Below are positions 1 through 8,193 of a stretch of DNA of 32,060 nt, in pieces. The notes beneath the pieces are model-generated. The model worked only from the letters and a program-made list of their open reading frames with translations. It made no database searches and had not been told where the DNA came from. Source of the DNA: an uncultured Lachnospiraceae bacterium. Lineage in GTDB: Bacteria; Bacillota; Clostridia; Lachnospirales; Lachnospiraceae. The stretch spans positions 1 to 32,060 of the forward strand of contig CAJUMB010000042.1 of NCBI GenBank assembly GCA_910587105.1, given 5' to 3'. Both the position numbers and the translations under genes were made by a program. Every line of letters starts with the position of its first letter. The stretch's first letter is position 1.

Positions 1-839
1 TTGGGATTGATTACAATATGAATATTTACAAGGGCTGCTGCCACGGCTGTATCTATTGTGACAGCCGTTCAGACTGTTATGGAGTGGAGCACTTTGACAG
101 GGTGCGGGCAAAAGAGGATGCCCTGCGGATTATCCGGGACGACCTGCGCAGGAAGACCAGGAGCGGAGTGGTGGGAACCGGCGCTATGAGTGATCCTTAT
201 AATCCTTTTGAGCGGGAGCTTCTGCTTTCCCGCCATGCATTGGAATTATGCGATGCTTTTGGATTTGGCACAGCCATTGCGACGAAAAGTGACCTGCTGG
301 TGCGGGATATGGATGTTCTGCAGAGCATTGCCAGGTATTCTCCCGTACTGTTGAAGATTACCGTGACAACCGCTGATGATCACCTGGCGGCAAAGATCGA
401 ACCTGGTGTTTCCAGTCCATCCCAGAGGCTGGCCATGATTGGGAAGCTGAGCCGGGCAGGGCTTTATACAGGCATCCTGCTCATGCCGGTTCTGCCATTT
501 ATTGAGGATAATCAGGAGAATGTGGGAGAGATTATCCGCAGGGCAGAAGATGCCGGAGCCAGATTTATCTATCCGGCATTTGGCATGACCCTGCGGGGAA
601 ATCAAAGGGCCTGGTATTATCAGAAGCTGGAAGAATTATTTCCCGGAGAAGGGCTGGCAGCAGCTTATGGGAAGAAATACGGGGAATCCTATCAATGTGT
701 CAGCCCCCGGGCGAAAAAACTGTGGGAGTACTTTGCTTCCCAATGCGAAAAAAGGCAGATTGCATACCGCATGGCGGATATTATCAGTCAGTATAAGCGT
801 CCTTACAGGACACAGCAGATGTCACTGCCGTTTTTGTAA
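1..839 (+). CDS. SPL-family radical SAM protein (5' end cut by window)
   Basis: Radical SAM enzyme of the spore-photoproduct-lyase-like family (COG1533 type); function beyond radical SAM chemistry is unknown for most members. Near the visible start it carries the cluster motif C-x3-C-x2-C in the context GCCHGCIYC (nt ~33-59), which should bind a [4Fe-4S] cluster and SAM. The family usually has 'NxYxGC-HGCxYC' here, which fits. The reading frame stays open leftwards to the window edge (residues G-I-D-Y-N before the ATG at 18), and no good ribosome site precedes that ATG, so the true start probably lies outside the window. About 273 residues are visible. The gene ends 18 bp before the convergent CoA-disulfide reductase. 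No partner gene is visible, so the substrate cannot be inferred. Confidence 0.82.
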   Translation, partial: GIDYNMNIYKGCCHGCIYCDSRSDCYGVEHFDRVRAKEDALRIIRDDLRRKTRSGVVGTGAMSDPYNPFERELLLSRHALELCDAFGFGTAIATKSDLLVRDMDVLQSIARYSPVLLKITVTTADDHLAAKIEPGVSSPSQRLAMIGKLSRAGLYTGILLMPVLPFIEDNQENVGEIIRRAEDAGARFIYPAFGMTLRGNQRAWYYQKLEELFPGEGLAAAYGKKYGESYQCVSPRAKKLWEYFASQCEKRQIAYRMADIISQYKRPYRTQQMSLPFL

Positions 840-857
840 AGCATGGGCAGCAGTTTT

Positions 858-2549
858 TTAATGGTCCATGCCGCAGGCCGCCGCTGATTTAACCAGACAC
901 TGGTCATTGGTTACTGTGTCATAGAACCGGAAGCCGCCGGAGAAATTGTAGACATCGTAACCGTTTCCGGCCAGAATCCGTGCTGCGATATAGCTTCTGA
1001 GGCCGCTCTGGCAGATCACGTAGACGGGACTGTCTTTTTCGATTTCCTCCAGCTTTTCCCGGAGCTCGTCCACAGGAATATTTTTGAAGCCTTCCATATG
1101 TCCACGGCTGTATTCCGCTTTTGTTCTCACATCCAGTAAAGTCACATTATCTTTTTTGCACACGTCTGGTACATCTTCCAGGAACCACTGTTTCAGAATT
1201 CCCCGGGCAATATTGTCAATCATAAAACCTGCCATATTTACAGGATCTTTGGCAGAGGAATAGGGCGGTGCATAGGCCAGGTCCAGGTCTTTTAACTGAG
1301 CAGCCGTCATCCCTGCATGAATGGCTGTGGACAGCACGTCAATGCGCTTGTCTACTCCTTCATAGCCCACAATCTGCGCACCCAGAAGGCGGTATGTCTC
1401 CTTTTCGAACACTACTTTCATTGTCATCAGCCTGCCGCCGGGATAATAACCGGCATGATTCATGGGAGACAGGATGACTTTGTCTACGTCAAGCCCTGCT
1501 TTTTTTGCATTGGTTTCATTGACGCCGGTGCTGGCTGCTGTCATTTCAAAGACTTTTATCACAGAGCTTCCCTGTGAACCCAGATACTTGCTGTCTCCTT
1601 TGCAGATATTATCAGCGGCTATGCGGCCTTGCTTGTTCGCCGGGCCTGCCAGGGCAATCAGCGCATCCTCCTTTGTGACATAGTGTGTTACCTGAACAGC
1701 GTCTCCTACGGCATAGATATCCGGCTCTGAGGTTTCCATCCGGCTGTTTACCAGGATACTGTCTTTGAGGCCCAGTTTTAGACCGGCTTCTTTTGCCAGA
1801 TGGGTATCCGGCGTGACGCCTATGGCCATGACCACCATGTCAGCGTGCAGGGGCGGCTCGTCTTTCAGCAGTACATCCACGCCTCCGTCCTTTTCTTCGA
1901 AGCCTTCTACTGTATGGCCCAGAGCCAGTTTCACGCCGTTTCTGCGCATTTCTGCATGGATAAAAGCGGCCATGTCCGGGTCAAAGGGATTCATCAGCTG
2001 TCTGGGCCGCTGGACGATGGTCACTTCCATACCCAGTTCTCTCAGGTTTTCTGCTGTCTCCAGGCTGATGAAACCTCCCCCTGCCAATACGGCAGATTTG
2101 GGATGATGCTTGTCTATATATTCTTTGACAGCAAGTGTGTCTTCCACTGTGCGCAGGGTAAAAAGCTTATCCATGTCTGTGCCGGGAAGCCGGGGCCGGG
2201 CGGGTTTTGCTCCGGGAGACAACAGGAGTTTGTCATAGCTTTCTTCAAATTCTTCACCGGTTTCCAGATTCCGGACAGAAGTTGACTTTTTGTCCGGGAA
2301 AATGGCTGTAGCTTCATGGTGTACGCGGATATCTATCCGGAACCGCTGGAAAAAATTCTCCGGGGTCTGCAAAGTGAGATCCTGTGGGTCTGTGATGACA
2401 CCGCCAATATAATAGGGAAGGCCGCAGTTGGCATAGGAGATATACCCTGACCGTTCAAATATGATAATTTCCGCATTTTCATCTAATCTTCGGATTCTTG
2501 CCGCCGCAGTGGCACCGCCGGCAACTCCGCCTATGATAACAACTTTCAT
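858..2549 (-). CDS. CoA-disulfide reductase-like flavoprotein with C-terminal rhodanese domain (CoADR-Rhd)
   Basis: FAD-dependent pyridine-nucleotide disulfide oxidoreductase with a fused rhodanese domain. Characterised CoADR-Rhd proteins reduce CoA disulfide, persulfide or polysulfide with NAD(P)H. Seen: an FAD-binding glycine-rich N-terminus (GGVAGG, residues 7-12), the single redox cysteine Cys42 in SYANCGLPY that replaces the CxxxxC of other family members, a central NAD(P)H domain, a dimerisation domain, and a rhodanese domain over roughly the last 100 residues with the loop CQSGLRS. The start at 2549 was chosen because AAGGAGG lies 8 nt upstream and the protein then begins MKVVIIGG; an upstream in-frame ATG at 2597 would add an unrelated tail. 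Length 563 aa is normal for the fusion. It is transcribed alone and divergently from the next gene, with operator-like repeats in its upstream region. It may handle persulfide sulfur, which would suit the S/Se genes further right, but that link is inference. Confidence 0.9.
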   Translation of the reverse strand: MKVVIIGGVAGGATAAARIRRLDENAEIIIFERSGYISYANCGLPYYIGGVITDPQDLTLQTPENFFQRFRIDIRVHHEATAIFPDKKSTSVRNLETGEEFEESYDKLLLSPGAKPARPRLPGTDMDKLFTLRTVEDTLAVKEYIDKHHPKSAVLAGGGFISLETAENLRELGMEVTIVQRPRQLMNPFDPDMAAFIHAEMRRNGVKLALGHTVEGFEEKDGGVDVLLKDEPPLHADMVVMAIGVTPDTHLAKEAGLKLGLKDSILVNSRMETSEPDIYAVGDAVQVTHYVTKEDALIALAGPANKQGRIAADNICKGDSKYLGSQGSSVIKVFEMTAASTGVNETNAKKAGLDVDKVILSPMNHAGYYPGGRLMTMKVVFEKETYRLLGAQIVGYEGVDKRIDVLSTAIHAGMTAAQLKDLDLAYAPPYSSAKDPVNMAGFMIDNIARGILKQWFLEDVPDVCKKDNVTLLDVRTKAEYSRGHMEGFKNIPVDELREKLEEIEKDSPVYVICQSGLRSYIAARILAGNGYDVYNFSGGFRFYDTVTNDQCLVKSAAACGMDH

Positions 2550-2613
2550 TTTGGTAGTCCTCCTTGTTTTTCTTTTGAATTGTACATTTATACTCAACAG
2601 TATACGTATTTGC

Positions 2614-2667
2614 CAAATGATTTGCTATTTTGCTTGAAACAGTGAAAGCCTGCTGGCAAATCATTTG
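2614..2667. repeat. Pair of CAAATSATTTG near-palindromes in the CoADR leader
   Basis: CAAATGATTTG at 2614-2624 and CAAATCATTTG at 2657-2667 are each palindromic except for the centre base and are inverted relative to one another, with centres 43 bp apart (about four helical turns). They lie between the predicted promoter and the ribosome site of the reductase gene. They could be a paired operator that loops DNA, or in RNA a ~12-bp stem with a ~32-nt loop. The regulator is unknown. Confidence 0.5.
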
Positions 2668-2679
2668 ACTCACGGGTAT

Positions 2680-2688
2680 ATTATAGCA
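2680..2688 (-). promoter_or_regulatory. Extended -10 promoter of the CoA-disulfide reductase gene
   Basis: On the minus strand this reads TGCTATAAT, an extended -10 box with a perfect TATAAT. No good TTGACA is found 17 bp upstream; that place is taken by the inverted repeat at 2703-2725. An extended -10 with a weak -35 is typical of activator-dependent promoters. Transcription would start near 2673, giving a ~120-nt leader. Confidence 0.55.
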
Positions 2689-2702
2689 GGTTCCCGTTAC
2701 TT

Positions 2703-2725
2703 TTTCTGTGATTTCGTCACAGAAA
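2703..2725. promoter_or_regulatory. Inverted repeat over the -35 region, operator candidate
   Basis: Perfect inverted repeat TTTCTGTGA-N5-TCACAGAAA (arms 2703-2711 and 2717-2725). It contains TGTGA and TCACA half-sites like those of Crp/Fnr-family regulators, but with a 5-bp instead of the usual 6-bp spacer. Its position just upstream of the extended -10 box suggests binding by an activator, or by a repressor that blocks polymerase. Identity of the regulator is inference. Confidence 0.5.
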
Positions 2726-2773
2726 TTCGGATACTTTTTGAAATATATCCGCAGAGGGAACCTTGCATGTGGT

Positions 2774-2802
2774 TTGACAAGTAAACGGTACCTATGTAAA
2801 AT
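2774..2802 (+). promoter_or_regulatory. Sigma-A promoter of the DUF1703-type gene
   Basis: TTGACA (2774-2779), 17-bp spacer, TAAAAT (2797-2802), ending 38 bp before the ATG of the next gene, whose ribosome site is GAAGGGGG. The match is near consensus with optimal spacing, so the gene is probably well transcribed despite its frame break. Confidence 0.7.
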
Positions 2803-2840
2803 ATATGAAAAGCGTATATTCACAGTGAAGGGGGATAGAT

Positions 2841-4561
2841 ATGGGAGGGTATGAACATGCAGTCCTGCCAAGAAGAGCCAGGACCACAGGGATCGGAATC
2901 CAGGATTTTGAGCAGGTGATTGACGGAAGCAATCTCTATATTGACAAGACTCTGTTCATCAAAGAATGGTGGGAGAATCAGGATGCGGTGACCTTAATTA
3001 CCCGCCCGCGGAGATTCGGGAAAACACTCACCATGGATATGGTTAGGAGATTTTTTTCCACAGAATATGCAGGAAAAGGGGAGCTGTTTGAGGGGCTTGC
3101 CATCTGGAAAGAAGAGAAATACCGCAGGATTCAGGGAACTTTTCCGGTGATTTTTTTAAGTTTTGTGGGGATAAAGGCGCGTTCGTTCCAGGAGGCAAAA
3201 GAGAGCATTTGTTATGAGATAGAACGCTTATATAACCGTTGCTGTTTCTTATTAGAGGGGAACTGCCTGAATCATAAGGAGAAGCAGTTTTTCGAAAATA
3301 TCTCGGCGAAAATGGAAGGCTACGCGGCTGCTGCCTCTGTGGGGGCGATTTCGGAGTATCTGTGCCGTTATTTCGGAAAAAAGTGATTATTCTTCTGGAT
3401 GAATATGACACGCCCATGCAGGAAGCTTATATGAATGGATATTGGGAGGAATTGACAGAGTTTATCTGCAGGCTGTTTAATGCTTCTTTTAAGTCGAATC
3501 CTTATATGGAGCGGGCGATTTTGACGGGAATCACCCGGATAGGGAAGAAATCTATCTTTTCTGATCTGAATAATCCGGAGGTGGTGACCACCACTTCAGA
3601 AAAATACGAAACCTCATTCGGTTTTACCCAGCAGGAGGTATGGGAGGTTCTGGAAGAGTATGGACTGCAGGATCAAAAGCAGGCAGTGCAGGAATGGTAT
3701 GACGGATTTACTTTTGGAAAACGGCGGGATATTTACAATCCCTGGTCTATTCTGAATTATCTGGACAAACGCCGTTTTGCCCCTTACTGGGCAAACACCA
3801 GCGAAAACAGGCTGGTGAGCAGATTGGTACGTGAAGGCGGCAGAGATATCAAGATGGCTGTGGAAGAGTTTCTAAGGGGCCGGACGCTGAAGACCAGCAT
3901 GGATGAGCAGATTGTGTTTGGCCAGCTGGATAACCGCAGTGACGCAGTATGGAGTCTTCTGCTGGCTGGCGGATATCTGAAAGTTGAGTCCTATACCGTT
4001 GATGGTGAGTGGGGCGAAGCAGAGTATGAGCTTTCTTTAACAAACAAGGAGATTTTTCTGGCTTTTCGGCAGATGATTGAAGAGTGGTTTTCCAAAAGTG
4101 TTCCTGTTTACAATGATTTTATCCAGGCACTGCTCTGCGGCGATGTGAGACGAATGAACCGCTATATGAATGAAGTGGCGTTTTTGGTATTCAGTTATTT
4201 CGACACAGGCAGGCATCCGTCAAAATCTGAACCGGAGCGGTTTTACCATGGTTTTGTTCTGGGGCTGATGGTAGACCTTGCGGACCGGTATATCATTACT
4301 TCAAATAGAGAAAGTGGGTTCGGGAGGTATGATGTGGTCATGGAACCGCGGAAAACCCAGGACCCGGCATTTATTCTGGAATTTAAAGTTTACGACCCGG
4401 ATGAGGAAGAGAGTCTGGAAGATACCGTGAACGCCGCGCAAAAACAGATAGATGAGAAAGGATATGCCGCGGTTTTGGAGGCAAAAGGGATTGCAGAGGA
4501 AAGGATCAGGAAATACGGGTTTGCGTTCGAAGGGAAAAAGGTGTTGATTGGCTCTGGTTGA
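2841..4561 (+). pseudogene. AAA-ATPase-like / PD-(D/E)XK protein (DUF1703 type), frame broken at A_AAA_AAG
   Basis: Member of a family that pairs an N-terminal AAA-ATPase-like domain with a C-terminal PD-(D/E)XK nuclease-like domain; it is present in many copies in Lachnospiraceae and its role is unknown. Seen: the typical opening GIGIQDFEQV...YIDKT, a P-loop-like RPRRFGKTLTMDM, then LLDEYDTPM, and near the end ILEFKVYD, the nuclease-fold lysine motif. The first frame gives 181 aa and stops at TGA 3384-3386. The rest continues in the -1 frame from GTG 3383 to 4561. Joining them gives ~573 aa, the usual family length, with the seam G-K-K-V-I-I-L-L-D-E. The break is in the A6 run 3377-3382 of GGA-AAA-AAG-TGA, so a single lost A (mutation or sequencing error) explains it. 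The in-frame slippery heptamer would equally allow -1 programmed frameshifting. If neither recoding nor error applies, it is a pseudogene. Confidence 0.8.
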
Positions 4562-4621
4562 AATATTCTGCGTTATATTCCAAAAAACATAACGAATGCA
4601 CAAAAAAATCTGAAAAAATAG

Positions 4622-4650
4622 TTGATTTTGTGACAATCTGCCTATATAAT
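4622..4650 (+). promoter_or_regulatory. Promoter of the formate dehydrogenase operon
   Basis: TTGATT (4622-4627), 17-bp spacer, TATAAT (4645-4650). This is the best sigma-A match in the 400-bp gap before the formate dehydrogenase genes. It implies a leader of about 300 nt, long enough for regulation within the RNA or for an operator downstream of the start. Confidence 0.6.
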
Positions 4651-4656
4651 AAATTG

Positions 4657-4960
4657 ATAGATGGATGTAATTTTCGTATGACACTGGTTTTCGTATTCAC
4701 GGGTTCAGATGCCTTGACTGAAAGAATTCTGCTGACTGGATTTCCAATAGCTATAAAAGGCGTTGGAGAAACAGGCGGCAGACTATTATTTACCGCATAT
4801 CATTAATATTTTAAATGATATCATTAAAAATATTAATGATTATGGCGGGTCATGCGGCATTGATGCAGGGTTGGAGAAGATGGAGTGCATCTGTTGAATG
4901 TTACTTTTCAAGAAATGGTCAGTACGCTGATCATACAAAGTATTTCGTAGGAGGATGATT
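4657..4960 (+). other. Long untranslated leader upstream of formate dehydrogenase
   Basis: Non-coding stretch between the predicted transcription start (~4657) and the dehydrogenase start codon. It contains the palindrome at 4801-4838, and two similar G-rich patches (GTTGGAGAA at about 4762 and 4872). I looked for a molybdenum-cofactor riboswitch, which often precedes such genes, and could not match its consensus by eye. No gene or terminator is recognisable here. Confidence 0.4.
4801..4838. repeat. 38-bp AT-rich palindrome, operator candidate
   Basis: The two 19-bp arms (4801-4819 and 4820-4838) are complementary at 18 of 19 positions, with only one A/A mismatch and no loop. The outer 12 bp (CATTAATATTTT) and inner 6 bp (AATGAT) each pair perfectly. 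No T-run follows, so it is not a standard terminator. Its place in the leader ~120 bp before the dehydrogenase gene suggests a binding site for a dimeric or tetrameric regulator. Confidence 0.6.
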
Positions 4961-7669
4961 ATGATTCATTTAAAGATTGACGGCATCCCTGTGGAAGTGG
5001 AAAAGGATACCACAATTCTGCAGGCTGCCAGGCAGGTTGGCATTGAGATACCGACCCTTTGTCATCTGGAGCATGTATTGCCCAACGGTTCCTGCCGCCT
5101 TTGTGTGGTGGAAGTTACCAATAATGGCAGGACAAGGCTGATCACATCTTGTACCATGCCCTGTTCAGAAGGGGATGAAGTACAGACCATGTCGGAAGAA
5201 GTCATCGAGAGCCGCAGAGGCATTCTGGATCTTCTGCTTTCCGACCACCGTGCGGACTGCTTCTCCTGTGAGGCTAACGGCGATTGTAAACTTCAGGAAT
5301 ACTGCTTCGAATATGGCATTGAGACCACAAGCTATGAGGGAGCGGTGAACGACACCTGTATGGATGATTCTAATAAATTCTTTACATATGACCAGAGCAA
5401 ATGTATTTTGTGCCACAGATGTGTGAATACCTGCCATGAAATCGTAGGCCGGGGTGCTATTGACACTTTGAACAGAGGATTCAATTCTGTCATCGGCGCT
5501 CACTATGAGTATGACTGGGATCAGGGAACCTGTGAATCCTGCGGTAACTGTGTTCAGGCCTGTCCCACAGGCGCTTTGTCCATGAAACGAAGAAAGAAAT
5601 ACCGCTCCTGGCAGGTAGAGAAGAAAGTACTCACCACCTGTCCCCACTGTGCAACCGGATGTCAGTATTATCTGGTTATCAAAGACGGGAAAATCGTGGA
5701 TACAGAAGCCTACAATGGACCGTCCAATAAAGGACTGCTCTGTGTGAAAGGCCGCAGCGGTTCCTTTGACTTTGTACATTCACCGGACCGTATTAAATAT
5801 CCATTGATCAAGAACAAAGAGACTGGTGAATTTGAGCGTGCTTCCTGGGATGAAGCTCTGGATTTGGTGGCTTCCAAATTTATGGAGATTAAGAAAGAAT
5901 ATGGCCCGGATTCTCTTGCGGGATTCGCATGTTCCCGTTCTCCCAACGAAGATATTTACATGGTGCAGAAGATGGTCCGTACCTGCTTTGGCACTAATAA
6001 CACCGATAATTGCGCCCGTGTCTGCCACTCCGCTTCAGTAGCAGGCCTTGCCATGACACTGGGTTCCGGTGCCATGACCAACCCCATTGAGGATATCACC
6101 CGCAACTGTGAATTAATCATGCTGGTGGGTTCTAACCCAGAAGAAGCACACCCGGTGGTAGGTATGCAGATACGTCAGGCTCTGAAACGGGGCTGTAAGC
6201 TCATTGTTGCCGACCCCAGGGATATCGGTCTTGCCAAGAAAGCAGATATCCACCTGAAGCTAAAACCAGGTACAAACGTGGCATTCGCAAACGGCATTAT
6301 GCATATCATCATCAAGGAAGGCCTCCAGGACGAGAAGTTTATTGCAGAGCGCACCGAAGGATATGAAAAGATCCGGGATATCGTAAAAGAATACACACCG
6401 GAAAAAGTAGCTGAAATCTGCCACATTGACGCAGAGGATCTGCGCAGAGCGGCAATCATGTACGCCAAAGCAGAAACTGCGCCGATTATTTATTGTCTGG
6501 GTGTTACAGAGCATTCCACTGGTACAGAGGGCGTTATGTCCATGTCCAATATGGCTCTGTTAGTAGGAAAACTTGGCCGCCCGGGATGCGGTGTGAATCC
6601 TCTCAGGGGACAGAACAACGTACAGGGTGCCTGTGATATGGGCGCGGTTCCCACAGACTTCCCAGGATATCAGAAGATTACCGCTCCTGGTGTGGTTGAG
6701 AAGTTTGAGAAGGCATGGGGTGTGCCGCTGAACCATGAAGTGGGTACTCATGCAACCGACGTATTCCCGAAAGCGATCAGCAAAGAGATCCGCGGACTTT
6801 ACATATACGGTGAAGATCCGGTGGTCACAGACCCGGATACCACCCATGTGATCAAAGCTCTGGAAAGCCTGGATTTCTTCGTTATGCAGGAATTGTTTAT
6901 GACAGAAACCGCCCAGTACGCAGACGTGATCCTTCCCGGCGTGAGCTACGCGGAAAAAGAGGGAACCTTCAGCAATACAGAACGCCGTGTACAAAGAGTG
7001 CGCAAAGCTGTGACTGTAGAAGGGGACATGAGACTGGATACCGATATTATCATCGACCTGATGAACCGCATGGGTTACAAACAGCCCCATCTCACATCCG
7101 CTGAGATTATGGATGAAATCGCCTCTGTAACTCCCAGCTTTGCGGGAATCAGCCATGAGCGCCTGGACAGCGAAGAAGTGGGTGGAAAAGGCTTACAGTG
7201 GCCATGTACCTCCAAAGACCATCCCGGAACGCCCATCATGCATGTGGGCAAATTCACCCGTGGCCTTGGCTGGTTCTATCCGGCAGAATATGTACCGTCC
7301 GCAGAGCTTCCGGATGATGAATATCCCATTATCCTCATGACCGGACGTATCCTGTATCATTACACCACAAGGGCCATGACAGGAAGAACACCGGAACTTA
7401 TGGAAATCGAAGGAAAATCCTTCATAGAGATGAATATTGTGGATGCGGAAAAACTTGGCATTGTAAACGGAGATAAAGTAAAAGTGTCTTCCAGACGCGG
7501 TTCTATTGAATCCACCGCCCGTGTGGGAACCAAGACATCCCCAGGAGAGACATGGATGCCATTCCACTTCCCGGATGGAAACGCAAACTGGCTCACCAAC
7601 GCGGCACTTGACAAATATGCAAGAATACCGGAATACAAGGTATGTGCCATCAAGATTGAGAAAGCATAA
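4961..7669 (+). CDS. fdhA: Formate dehydrogenase, molybdopterin catalytic subunit (Cys type) with NuoG-like N-terminal Fe-S domains
   Basis: Catalytic subunit of a soluble NAD(P)-linked formate dehydrogenase: formate to CO2, electrons passing through the Fe-S chain to the NuoE/NuoF-like partners encoded next. Domains in order: [2Fe-2S] ferredoxin (Cys34, 45, 48, then TSCTMPC), His/Cys-ligated cluster region (HRADCFSCEANGDC), two [4Fe-4S] ferredoxin motifs (CILCHRCVNTC and CESCGNCVQAC), a Mo-bis-MGD domain opening with CPHCATGC (from Cys227), and a C-terminal molydopterin-binding domain. The residue that is selenocysteine in FdhF-type enzymes (RVUH) is Cys355 here (RVCHSASVAGL), encoded by TGC. 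The start at 4961 has AGGAGG 6 nt upstream; the ATG at 4955 touches the ribosome site and is unlikely. 902 aa. Other molybdopterin oxidoreductases are possible, but the active-site context and partners favour formate dehydrogenase. Confidence 0.87.
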   Translation: MIHLKIDGIPVEVEKDTTILQAARQVGIEIPTLCHLEHVLPNGSCRLCVVEVTNNGRTRLITSCTMPCSEGDEVQTMSEEVIESRRGILDLLLSDHRADCFSCEANGDCKLQEYCFEYGIETTSYEGAVNDTCMDDSNKFFTYDQSKCILCHRCVNTCHEIVGRGAIDTLNRGFNSVIGAHYEYDWDQGTCESCGNCVQACPTGALSMKRRKKYRSWQVEKKVLTTCPHCATGCQYYLVIKDGKIVDTEAYNGPSNKGLLCVKGRSGSFDFVHSPDRIKYPLIKNKETGEFERASWDEALDLVASKFMEIKKEYGPDSLAGFACSRSPNEDIYMVQKMVRTCFGTNNTDNCARVCHSASVAGLAMTLGSGAMTNPIEDITRNCELIMLVGSNPEEAHPVVGMQIRQALKRGCKLIVADPRDIGLAKKADIHLKLKPGTNVAFANGIMHIIIKEGLQDEKFIAERTEGYEKIRDIVKEYTPEKVAEICHIDAEDLRRAAIMYAKAETAPIIYCLGVTEHSTGTEGVMSMSNMALLVGKLGRPGCGVNPLRGQNNVQGACDMGAVPTDFPGYQKITAPGVVEKFEKAWGVPLNHEVGTHATDVFPKAISKEIRGLYIYGEDPVVTDPDTTHVIKALESLDFFVMQELFMTETAQYADVILPGVSYAEKEGTFSNTERRVQRVRKAVTVEGDMRLDTDIIIDLMNRMGYKQPHLTSAEIMDEIASVTPSFAGISHERLDSEEVGGKGLQWPCTSKDHPGTPIMHVGKFTRGLGWFYPAEYVPSAELPDDEYPIILMTGRILYHYTTRAMTGRTPELMEIEGKSFIEMNIVDAEKLGIVNGDKVKVSSRRGSIESTARVGTKTSPGETWMPFHFPDGNANWLTNAALDKYARIPEYKVCAIKIEKA

Positions 7670-7686
7670 GAAGGAGGGTAATTCGA

Positions 7687-8181
7687 ATGAGTTCTGGTAA
7701 GAAGACAGTTCCTTTCCAGGGGACAAAAGAGCAGGAAGAACAACTCCAGAAGGTCATTGCCGCTCATAAAGGGCAGAGGGGCGCACTGATGCCCGTGCTT
7801 CAGGAGGCGCAGGAAATATACGGATATCTGCCTGTGGAAGTACAGCAGATGATCTCTGACGAAATGCAGATTCCCATGAGTAAAATATGTGGTGTAGTTA
7901 CTTTTTATTCATTCTATTCCCTGTATCCCAAGGGCAAATACAGAATCTCTGTATGTCTGGGAACTGCATGTTACGTAAAAGGTTCCAGCCAGGTTTATGA
8001 AAAACTCCAGCAGGTACTGGAGATTGGCGAAGGAGAATGTACTCCGGACGGGAAATTTTCACTGGAGGCATGCCGCTGTGTAGGAGCGTGCGGTCTGGCA
8101 CCTGTTATGATGATTAACGACGATGTCCATGGACGTCTGACACCGGATAGAGTGGAAGACATTCTGGCCAAATACGAATAG
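7687..8181 (+). CDS. NuoE/HydC-like [2Fe-2S] subunit of NAD-linked formate dehydrogenase
   Basis: Thioredoxin-like [2Fe-2S] protein of the NuoE (24-kDa) family that accompanies NuoF-like flavoprotein subunits in soluble hydrogenases and formate dehydrogenases. Seen: an N-terminal helical region typical of NuoE and the four cluster ligands in the C-x4-C plus C-x3-C pattern (Cys90, Cys95, Cys131, Cys135). 164 aa is the full family length. AAGGAGGG precedes the ATG. It lies 17 bp after the catalytic subunit and 12 bp before the NuoF-like gene, so the three are one transcript. With NuoF it is expected to pass electrons between NAD(H) and the catalytic subunit; in related Hyd complexes the pair takes part in electron bifurcation with ferredoxin, not provable here. 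Confidence 0.9.
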   Translation: MSSGKKTVPFQGTKEQEEQLQKVIAAHKGQRGALMPVLQEAQEIYGYLPVEVQQMISDEMQIPMSKICGVVTFYSFYSLYPKGKYRISVCLGTACYVKGSSQVYEKLQQVLEIGEGECTPDGKFSLEACRCVGACGLAPVMMINDDVHGRLTPDRVEDILAKYE

Positions 8182-8193
8182 GGGGATAGGCGG

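Noticed and set aside
6011..6030. Possible selenocysteine (TGA) site in the formate dehydrogenase
   Set aside because: The codon at the active-site position (6023-6025) is TGC and the reading frame is uninterrupted, so this enzyme is a cysteine form.
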